A stretch of 5,680 bases of DNA from Candidatus Moraniibacteriota bacterium (GTDB lineage Bacteria > Patescibacteriota > Minisyncoccia > Moranbacterales > GCA-2747515), in contig JALVPE010000032.1 of the NCBI GenBank assembly GCA_027031945.1, positions 1-5,680 of the forward strand. The letters are read 5' to 3'. The translations under genes and the position numbers were made by a program. The notes beneath the pieces are model-generated. The model did no database searches. It was given only the letters and a program-made list of their open reading frames with translations, and was not told where the DNA came from. How positions within the stretch are numbered: the stretch's first letter is position 1; each line of letters opens with the position of its first letter. Shown here piece by piece: positions 1-4,202 of the stretch.

Positions 1-291
1 ACCTCCGACAAATGGTTCATAGTAAGTATTTTTTGTTGGGTTAAAATCATCCGGTGGATACAGATCTAGCTCTTTAAACTGTTTTAGGAGTTGTCGTTTT
101 CCACCGACCCATTTCACAAAAGGTTGCGGTTTGTTTTTTAACTCTTCCTCAATTTTTCGTTGTAAAATCCGATCACCTTTTTTAGCCCACTTCATAAATT
201 GCAAAATTCTAGCACGCACAAAAACCGGATTGAATCCGTAAAAATCAACCAATTGCTTTTCTAAAGCTGTATCTAAAATAGTAGTATTCAT
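1..291 (-). CDS. dam: DNA adenine methylase, Dam/D12 class, N-terminal part (runs off window)
   Basis: The first 97 codons of a DNA N6-adenine methyltransferase; the rest lies beyond the left edge. Visible family motifs are PFVKWVGGKRQLL (residues 57-69), matching the conserved KWAGGK region of Dam/DpnM enzymes, and YYEPFVGG (90-97), the start of the FxGxG motif that binds S-adenosylmethionine. The catalytic DPPY motif would lie outside the window. In typical Dam proteins the KWAGGK motif lies within about 15 residues of the start; here about 55 residues precede it, rich in charge and possibly helical. The ATG at 291 is the only usable start, because an in-frame stop lies at 310-312 with no other start between. 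An AAAGGTG at about 303-309 is a poor, distant Shine-Dalgarno candidate. The gene follows the M14 deacylase by 67 nt. Whether it is a solitary methylase or part of a restriction system cannot be seen; GATC is the usual target of the class but is not shown here. Confidence 0.88.
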   Translation of the reverse strand, partial: MNTTILDTALEKQLVDFYGFNPVFVRARILQFMKWAKKGDRILQRKIEEELKNKPQPFVKWVGGKRQLLKQFKELDLYPPDDFNPTKNTYYEPFVGG

Positions 292-311
292 TATTGCTCG
301 GTTACACCTTT

Positions 312-350
312 ATTATTGATCATTTTTCTTGAAAAAGCAAAGTCAATAAT
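312..350. repeat. Nested inverted repeat upstream of dam
   Basis: Outer arms ATTATTGA (312-319) and TCAATAAT (343-350) are perfectly complementary over 8 bp. Inside them TTTTTC (323-328) and GAAAAA (331-336) form a 6-bp hairpin with a 2-nt loop. It lies between the stop of the deacylase and the start of the methylase. No U-tract follows on the minus strand, so it is not a canonical terminator. The outer left arm overlaps a TGATCA palindrome (317-322) containing GATC. In AT-rich DNA such pairings can arise by chance. Confidence 0.35.
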
Positions 351-358
351 TTAAAATT

Positions 359-1246
359 TCATATTTTTTCTGCAATAAAACCAACACATCCCATTTCACT
401 CCACATTTCTTTTGGCACTTGAAATAAAATAATTCCTGTTACTGGAGATTTGTAAACTTCTTTTCCATGATAACCTATTACTTGACCTTTTTCTATTTTT
501 TCAAAATCTCCTTTTCCAAAACCTTTTTCATATCTAAATCCTTTTTCGGTTAAATCAATTCTTGTGTGCATTTTGTATACATTTCTATCTTTGCAAACAC
601 TATCACTTTGCACTTCACGCTCAATCATTCCTTGGTTTGCAAAAATATTCAAAATACTCTCCACAACCTTGTCAGCTGTGCTAGTATCTTTTGCATACCC
701 AGTTTCAAAACACACACCTACTCCACCTCTTGCATTCATATACTCGTCAGTCGTAGAATAATCTCCACCACTGAGAATATAGTTTGGATCAGTGATTACA
801 TCTTGTGCACTAAACCATTTGTGAATTGCATAATGCTTAGGTTCATTTTCACAAGCTAAAAATGCCCTAGACGGTGTAAGTGTAGAGTGAATATCCAACA
901 ATACATCCACACCGTCTATAATTTTTGCCAATTCACGAGCACGATTTGCTTCATAAGAAGCATCTTCTAAATTATTTAATTTTTCTTGAGAAAAATATCT
1001 ATTCAAATCACCACCTTCTCTTACCATTCTTTTATTAGCTTCAATAGCTTTTTCATTACCCAATGCAAGCACAATAGAACCGTTCACTAGATTTATTTTA
1101 TTTTTTTCAAACAAATTTATCATTTTTTCTACTACTGCAATTCCAGTTTTTTCAGAACCATGCACACCACCCAGCACAATTATTTTTTTGCCTGGTTTGT
1201 TACTATCTATTTGATAGATATTACTTTTAATTTGTTTTAAGTTCAT
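359..1246 (-). CDS. M14-family zinc deacylase (succinylglutamate desuccinylase/aspartoacylase-like)
   Basis: A 295-residue protein of the AstE/AspA branch of M14 zinc carboxypeptidases, which hydrolyse N-acyl amino acids or related amides in the cytoplasm. The zinc site is complete: H29 and E32 in GGVHGSEKTG, and H120 in LLDIHST. R73 followed by GGDLNRYF (78-85) matches the substrate-binding R...DLNR region, and E181 in GVCFETGY fits the catalytic glutamate. Residues from about 220 to the end, with SPVTGIILF, resemble the small C-terminal beta-barrel domain of the family. Length is normal and there is no signal peptide. The start ATG at 1246 gives the family's usual N-terminus; the preceding bases (CTACAAAATAAGTT) show no Shine-Dalgarno sequence. 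The gene ends in TGA. No arginine-catabolism (ast) genes are nearby, so the exact substrate is unknown and I give no symbol. The family call is firm; substrate specificity is open. Confidence 0.85.
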   Translation of the reverse strand: MNLKQIKSNIYQIDSNKPGKKIIVLGGVHGSEKTGIAVVEKMINLFEKNKINLVNGSIVLALGNEKAIEANKRMVREGGDLNRYFSQEKLNNLEDASYEANRARELAKIIDGVDVLLDIHSTLTPSRAFLACENEPKHYAIHKWFSAQDVITDPNYILSGGDYSTTDEYMNARGGVGVCFETGYAKDTSTADKVVESILNIFANQGMIEREVQSDSVCKDRNVYKMHTRIDLTEKGFRYEKGFGKGDFEKIEKGQVIGYHGKEVYKSPVTGIILFQVPKEMWSEMGCVGFIAEKI

Positions 1247-1290
1247 AACTTATTTTGTAGCTATTAAGCTTTATTAAATAAAAAAAATCC

Positions 1291-1425
1291 TGTCATTCCA
1301 GAAATGTTTATTTCTTCATAAGCGATTAGCAAATGATTAGAAATAACATTATCTGGAATCTTTCAAATAAATCTAAAGAAAATTTTTGTATTCATAGAAA
1401 GATTCCTGCCTCCGCAGGAAAGACA
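1291..1425. repeat. REPIN-like element: two REP-type units in inverted orientation
   Basis: Unit 1 (1291-1364) begins TGTCATTCC and ends GGAATCTTTC. Unit 2 (1397-1425), read on the minus strand, begins TGTCTTTCC and also ends GGAATCTTTC. The two units therefore face each other, and the 10-bp GGAATCTTTC (1355-1364) is perfectly complementary to GAAAGATTCC (1397-1406). Each unit also folds alone: unit 1 has arms of about 20 bp with small bulges (ATTCCAGAAATG... against ...ATTATCTGGAAT), and unit 2 has TTCCTGC, a CTCC loop and GCAGGAA (1403-1420). This is the architecture of REPINs, non-autonomous elements moved by RAYT transposases. No RAYT gene is in this window, so the class is inferred from structure only. 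Confidence 0.6.
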
Positions 1426-1470
1426 TTTTTAAAAAACTAAAATAGCTCTCTTATTTTTAATAATTATTTT

Positions 1471-1504
1471 GTGACTACTAATCTTTTATAAGATTAGTAG
1501 TCAC
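1471..1504 (+). terminator. Perfect 15-bp hairpin, terminator-like on the plus strand
   Basis: GTGACTACTAATCTT (1471-1485) pairs perfectly with AAGATTAGTAGTCAC (1490-1504) around a TTAT loop. On the plus strand it is followed by CTTTTTGTTT, a fair U-tract. On the minus strand it starts 11 nt after the stop of the acetyltransferase gene but is followed by AAAATAATTATT, a poor U-tract. It may still end or stabilise the acetyltransferase mRNA. No plus-strand gene is visible to its left that would need a terminator. Confidence 0.6.
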
Positions 1505-1515
1505 CTTTTTGTTTA

Positions 1516-2097
1516 TCAAAAATGATGATTTCTTACTCTTTGCACAATTTCATCATTACGAGCAACGTAATTAATCATCTGTGCAGTTTTAGCAGAAATC
1601 AAAAATACACAATCTTTATCCCGAAATGGACACTTTGCGGAATCTATTACACCATCCGATTCATCACAAACACATGTAAGCGGAACTACTTCTTTCATAT
1701 CGCCTTCAGATGTAACAGCAACCATACCAGACTTAAGTGCTATATGCATTGAAAGTGGGTTTTTTGAGGTGGACATTATTTTTTGACTATTCCACCTCTC
1801 AAAAGCAAATCTCGTTATCTCCTGCCCAAAGCCCTTTCTTCTGTGCTCTGGAAACACAAATATCGTACCTACTTCATTCCAACTCTTACCAATGGCCCAA
1901 AGTGCAATAACTCCTACAATAATTCTTTGTTCATTTATTGCAAGAATTATGCGTTCCTTCTGAGCCATTTCAAGTAATTTTTCAACTGGCTGATAAAGTA
2001 AAAATTTTTCCTCTTTAGTGGCGGCAGAGATTTTCTCTGCCCAGCCTTCAAATTGCAAAAAATCACCTTGTTTACAAATAAATTTAAGTTCGCTCAT
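1516..2097 (-). CDS. GNAT-family N-acetyltransferase with C-terminal cysteine-rich tail
   Basis: A 193-residue protein expected to transfer an acetyl group from acetyl-CoA to an unknown amine. The GNAT core is clear: beta strands around IILAINEQRIIVGVIALW (50-67), then motif A, VGTIFVFPEHRRKGFGQEI (76-94), with the R/Q-x-x-G-x-G/A pyrophosphate loop as R86-RKGFG. SMHIALKSGM (116-125) fits motif B, where members carry N/S-x-x-x-x-x-x-x-G. The tail (140-165) carries C142, C144, C156 and C163 within CVCD and KCPFRDKDC; a metal-binding role is possible but unproven. The start at 2097 is well supported by AAGGAGG with a 7-nt spacer. The gene stands alone, preceded by a terminator and a structured leader and followed by a 15-bp hairpin. 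Its GC (about 32-43% in sampled blocks) is higher than that of the nucleotidyltransferase upstream (13-18% in sampled blocks). The leader suggests inducible expression, perhaps by a translation inhibitor. The substrate could equally be a protein or a metabolite. Confidence 0.82.
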   Translation of the reverse strand: MSELKFICKQGDFLQFEGWAEKISAATKEEKFLLYQPVEKLLEMAQKERIILAINEQRIIVGVIALWAIGKSWNEVGTIFVFPEHRRKGFGQEITRFAFERWNSQKIMSTSKNPLSMHIALKSGMVAVTSEGDMKEVVPLTCVCDESDGVIDSAKCPFRDKDCVFLISAKTAQMINYVARNDEIVQRVRNHHF

Positions 2098-2104
2098 GAT
2101 TATG

Positions 2105-2111
2105 CCTCCTT
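2105..2111 (-). promoter_or_regulatory. Consensus Shine-Dalgarno site of the acetyltransferase gene
   Basis: AAGGAGG lies 7 nt before the ATG at 2097, a near-perfect match to the anti-Shine-Dalgarno end of 16S rRNA. None of the other complete genes in this window shows anything comparable. Confidence 0.85.
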
Positions 2112-2116
2112 CTTAA

Positions 2117-2146
2117 ATTATAAAGATTGATAATAAATTTTTTCAA
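2117..2146 (-). promoter_or_regulatory. Candidate proximal promoter of the acetyltransferase gene
   Basis: TTGAAA (2146-2141) and TATAAT (2122-2117) are separated by 18 bp on the minus strand, a good sigma70-type match. It overlaps the end of the terminator's U-tract. Its predicted start (about 2110) would fall at the Shine-Dalgarno site and leave almost no leader, which argues against it being the main promoter. AT-rich DNA also gives such matches by chance. If active, it would bypass the upstream attenuator. Confidence 0.35.
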
Positions 2147-2176
2147 AAAACAAAAATTCCTCTTTGAGAGGAATTT
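2144..2176 (-). terminator. Intrinsic terminator in the acetyltransferase leader
   Basis: On the minus strand, AAATTCCTCT (2176-2167) and AGAGGAATTT (2163-2154) form a perfect 10-bp stem with a CAA loop. It is followed by TTGTTTTTTG (2153-2144), a good U-tract. It lies 46 nt upstream of the acetyltransferase start and well over 200 nt downstream of the previous gene, so it ends either read-through from upstream or the short transcript from the promoter at 2300-2327. Confidence 0.85.
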
Positions 2177-2205
2177 ACAAGGTTCATAACTATAATCTAC
2201 AAACA

Positions 2206-2274
2206 CTACAAACTACTCTCAAAAAATTTGAGTCGCTTGTTTTGCTTTTTTATTGTAGATAATAAATTAATCAT
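2206..2274 (-). CDS. Short leader-peptide ORF (22 codons) upstream of the GNAT gene
   Basis: An ATG at 2274 opens 22 sense codons ending in TAG at 2206-2208. The product begins MINLLSTIKKQNKRLKFF and is basic in its middle (K9, K10, K13, R14, K16). It starts about 20 nt after the predicted transcription start, and its codons 15-19 overlap the hairpin whose right arm is the potential antiterminator. A ribosome halted around codons 8-14 would cover the hairpin's left arm (2232-2227) and leave 2226-2216 free. There is only a weak GGA upstream as ribosome site. A five-codon ORF starting at about 2287 overlaps its start codon as ATGA. Short leader ORFs of this kind precede erm, cat and related resistance genes. 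The peptide matches none that I can recall exactly, and chance ORFs of this length are common. Confidence 0.4.
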   Translation of the reverse strand: MINLLSTIKKQNKRLKFFESSL

Positions 2275-2299
2275 AATAACATTTCCATATTATACACCT

Positions 2300-2327
2300 A
2301 ATATACTACGTAATGATTATTTGTCAA
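2300..2327 (-). promoter_or_regulatory. Sigma70-type promoter of the GNAT leader
   Basis: A consensus -35 TTGACA (2327-2322) and a -10 TATATT (2305-2300) are separated by 16 bp, predicting a start near 2293. A second TATAAT lies at 2294-2289 but has no -35 at suitable distance. The promoter sits in the 311-bp gap between the two-helix membrane protein and the acetyltransferase. The stretch 2328-2408 upstream of it shows nothing recognisable, including no clear terminator for the preceding gene. Confidence 0.6.
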
Positions 2328-2408
2328 CAGTTTCGATGATAAATTGTAGTAAAATCACTTAACCGATTCACAAAAATAAGTAGTAATTCTGTACAATAAT
2401 TTTGATAC

Positions 2409-2663
2409 TTATAATTTATGCTTAATCCAATACTTTTTCAAAAATGGCAATGACAATGTAGACAATATATATCCTCCAGTAGGAACTAGTGCATTAAGAT
2501 ACGCATCATTTACACCAATTGACCACATAAACCAAAAAGCTATCAGATACGTAACACCTGCAATAAATCCACGACGTGTAAAACTTGTCTCCCAAGCCTT
2601 ATCCAATTCTACTCGTTTATTTCTTTGTTCAATTGTCTCTAGTTTCTCTTGTATTTTATCCAT
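2409..2663 (-). CDS. Small two-helix membrane protein, function unknown
   Basis: An 84-residue protein. Residues 1-24 are charged and likely helical or coiled-coil (IQEKLETIEQRNKRVELDK). The motif KAWETSFTRR (22-31) follows, then two hydrophobic segments (about 33-49 and 56-75) joined by a short loop with GVNDAYLNALVPTGG, and a basic tail, KKYWIKHKL. I recall similar small proteins with a W-E-T-S-x-x-R-R motif and a final LSLPFLKK as widespread hypotheticals in environmental bacteria, but know no function. The N-terminus is probably cytoplasmic with both ends inside. The ATG at 2663 has no visible Shine-Dalgarno sequence. It lies 27 nt after the HAD gene and is probably the last gene of that run. 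Confidence 0.72.
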   Translation of the reverse strand: MDKIQEKLETIEQRNKRVELDKAWETSFTRRGFIAGVTYLIAFWFMWSIGVNDAYLNALVPTGGYILSTLSLPFLKKYWIKHKL

Positions 2664-2690
2664 AATTACATGCTTTAAAAATTAAAAATA

Positions 2691-3287
2691 CTAATCATAA
2701 TACACACTTAAATCCTTCTTCAATTGTACAATATTTTCAAATACTATTCCCTCCATCCCAACATTTTTTGCACCACTGATAAACTCTGGCTTATCATCGA
2801 TAAAAACAGCCTCTTGCGGTAATATTCCCAAACGCTCACAGATTAACTCATAAATCTCCGCTTCAGGTTTTGCAATATGCTCCACACAAGAAAACACAGC
2901 CTCATCAAAATACTTTGCATAATTATTCCTTTTCCAATACTCTACTGCTGGCATTTCAGTATTTGAAAGAAATCCTATTTTATAACCCTGTTCTTTTAAT
3001 TTGTCTATCAATTCAAACATTTCCTCTTTTTCATTAAATACTTCCTCCACAGCATCACCCCAAAGTGATTTCGTTTTTGGTGTATCCACATTTAATTGAT
3101 GACAGACTCTCTGCCAAAATTTACCCTCCTCTACAAGACCACGCTCAAACTCATAAAAATTATTTTTACGAGCTATATTATATTTTTTAATATCCACACC
3201 CAAAACTTCAGCACAATATTTGTCTATTTTACCTAAAGTAGAATCAATAAGTACCCCTCCCCAATCAAAAATTATTGCTTTTATCAT
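2691..3287 (-). CDS. HAD-superfamily hydrolase, subfamily IA (YihX-like phosphatase)
   Basis: A 198-residue cytoplasmic phosphatase of the haloacid dehalogenase superfamily. Motif I is IIFDWGGVL (5-13) with nucleophile D8. The usual second aspartate is glycine (G10), as in the YihX and epoxide-hydrolase-N-terminal-like group, so the general acid/base is not the standard one. Motif II is FLSNTE (106-111) with S108-N109. Motif III is K140 in AKPEAEIYE. Motif IV is FIDDKPEFI (162-170) with D164-D165 for magnesium. A helical cap occupies about 15-90. Length and layout resemble E. coli YihX, a glucose-1-phosphate phosphatase, but the substrate here is not determined. The ATG at 3287 starts directly at the conserved first strand; no Shine-Dalgarno sequence is seen. 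It follows the nucleotidyltransferase by 16 nt, consistent with cotranscription. Confidence 0.85.
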   Translation of the reverse strand: MIKAIIFDWGGVLIDSTLGKIDKYCAEVLGVDIKKYNIARKNNFYEFERGLVEEGKFWQRVCHQLNVDTPKTKSLWGDAVEEVFNEKEEMFELIDKLKEQGYKIGFLSNTEMPAVEYWKRNNYAKYFDEAVFSCVEHIAKPEAEIYELICERLGILPQEAVFIDDKPEFISGAKNVGMEGIVFENIVQLKKDLSVYYD

Positions 3288-3303
3288 AAATCTATTTTAA
3301 GTT

Positions 3304-4047
3304 TTATTGACCCACTTTATAATACCCTTCCCACTCATTAAATTCTTTTGTATATCCATCATTTTGTAAGACTAACTTTACAATTATAAATATATCAAAT
3401 AATTTTTCTAGCTTTTCTTTTTGAACAATATCAAAAATGGTTTGTATAAATTCATCTTTTGACCATGTAAATTTTGTAAATGGTCTTTGCTCTAATTCCC
3501 ATTCTAAATATTTATTATACGGTCTAATTCTATTTTCACAAGCAAACATAATTTCAAGCAAAAAAGGAATTGCTTCAATTGCTTCCAATTTTGCTGCAGT
3601 CATATTATTATCACGTATATTTTTTTCCATTCTATATATTTGATTTATAAAACTTCCTAAATTATTATTTATGATCTCGTTTTTTTCTTTTAATTCTAAT
3701 TTTTGTTTTTCATTAATTATCTCTTGTATACCACCAACTTTATCAAATAAAACTTTTAGCCCTACAAAATTATATCTATCCCAAAACATATCACTACCAT
3801 ATTTTGCATACTCTTTTAATTCTTTTACTGTCATCACACTAATCTCAATTTCTGGATTCACCTTACTGCCATATTTTTGTTTATATTCATTCAATACTTT
3901 ATCATTAACAATCATACGTGCATCATAATCTGAATTTTTTGTTTCCATTCCCTTGCCTCTAGATCCATCCAACCAAAAAGCAAATACATTATCATCTTGT
4001 TTTATTTGTTCAACCAATGTATTAAATTCTTGTTTTGTAGTTTTCAT
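3304..4047 (-). CDS. Nucleotidyltransferase-fold protein with helical C-terminal domain
   Basis: A 247-residue protein with the pol-beta-type nucleotidyltransferase signature: FWLDGSRGKGMETKNSDYDAR (24-44), with G28-S29 and the metal-binding pair D40 and D42. A third carboxylate could be E68 in PEIEISVMT. Residues from about 115 on are helical and include AAKLEAIEAIPFLLEIMFACENRIRPYNKYLE-type sequence (151-182), the kind of helical domain seen in DUF4037-like and aminoglycoside-nucleotidyltransferase-like proteins. It may transfer a nucleotide to a small molecule or protein; the substrate is unknown and resistance to an aminoglycoside is only one possibility. It is extremely AT-rich (13% and 18% GC in the 60-bp blocks at 3661 and 3601), the lowest I sampled in the window. 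The ATG at 4047 follows the SET remnant by 10 nt; there is no Shine-Dalgarno sequence. Confidence 0.8.
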   Translation of the reverse strand: MKTTKQEFNTLVEQIKQDDNVFAFWLDGSRGKGMETKNSDYDARMIVNDKVLNEYKQKYGSKVNPEIEISVMTVKELKEYAKYGSDMFWDRYNFVGLKVLFDKVGGIQEIINEKQKLELKEKNEIINNNLGSFINQIYRMEKNIRDNNMTAAKLEAIEAIPFLLEIMFACENRIRPYNKYLEWELEQRPFTKFTWSKDEFIQTIFDIVQKEKLEKLFDIFIIVKLVLQNDGYTKEFNEWEGYYKVGQ

Positions 4048-4057
4048 ATTTTAATTA

Positions 4058-4192
4058 TTAACAATTGCCACAATTACATTCTTCTATATCTTCTCTACTT
4101 ATAATTTCTTCACCTTTTTAAAAACCCTTATCAGCAAAAATACCCTTTCCATGAATATTTGATTTTTTAATTATCACTTTATCAGTTTTCAT
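4058..4192 (-). pseudogene. Decayed SET-domain protein remnant
   Basis: From an ATG at 4192 the frame reads 24 codons that contain KSNIHGKGIFADKGF, the characteristic first strand of SET-domain lysine methyltransferases (K-S-x-I-H-G-x-G-V/I-F-A). A TAA at 4118-4120 then interrupts, and the same frame continues with KGEEIISREDIEECNCGNC to a double stop at 4055-4060. A KKGEEI continuation is what SET proteins carry after the first strand, so the stop looks like a one-base change (AAA to TAA). The CNCGNC ending recalls the cysteine-rich post-SET tail (CxCGSxxCR). The roughly 80-100 residues in between, including the NHSC-type catalytic core, are missing. I read it as an internally deleted, stop-interrupted relic; an intact tiny protein is unlikely. 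It lies 10 nt after the EamA gene. Confidence 0.6.
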
Positions 4193-4202
4193 AATTTAAA
4201 TT

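Larger units (their letters stand above)
2144..2293 (-). ncRNA. Putative transcription-attenuator leader RNA of the GNAT gene
   Basis: A predicted transcript of about 150 nt from the promoter at 2300-2327 to the terminator. In order it contains a long-range stem (2264-2253 with 2202-2191, 11 of 12 pairs), a hairpin CTCAAA/TTTGAG (2232-2227 with 2223-2218, 3-nt loop), and the terminator. The right arm of that hairpin, extended to TTTGAGAG (2223-2216), is perfectly complementary to CTCTCAAA (2170-2163), the left arm and loop of the terminator. G-U pairs extend this to about 11 bp. Hairpin plus terminator, or antiterminator, are therefore mutually exclusive. A 22-codon ORF spans the hairpin, so ribosome position could choose between them. 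The sequence pairings are seen; the regulatory role is inferred. It could instead be a small RNA, or a promoter followed by an unrelated terminator. Confidence 0.5.

Noticed and set aside
564..859. Plus-strand ORFs opposite the deacylase
   Set aside because: They are shadows of a gene with a full set of catalytic motifs, and their translations show no domain features.
359..1518. UGA read as an amino acid (as in SR1/Gracilibacteria)
   Set aside because: The deacylase and acetyltransferase end at TGA at normal family lengths, and reading through adds nothing recognisable.
1522..1977. Plus-strand ORFs opposite the acetyltransferase
   Set aside because: They are antisense to a gene with a clear GNAT motif and a strong Shine-Dalgarno site.
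2143..2187. A 14-codon ORF (MNLVNSSQRGIFVF) across the terminator
   Set aside because: It has no ribosome site and is simply the terminator stem and U-tract read as codons.
2144..2293. T-box or known riboswitch in the acetyltransferase leader
   Set aside because: There is no T-box sequence (AGGGTGG-type) and no riboswitch core that I recognise. The short ORF and alternative pairings fit ribosome-mediated attenuation better.
3437..3928. Plus-strand ORFs opposite the nucleotidyltransferase
   Set aside because: These are low-complexity F/S/I-rich translations of the antisense of an AT-rich gene.
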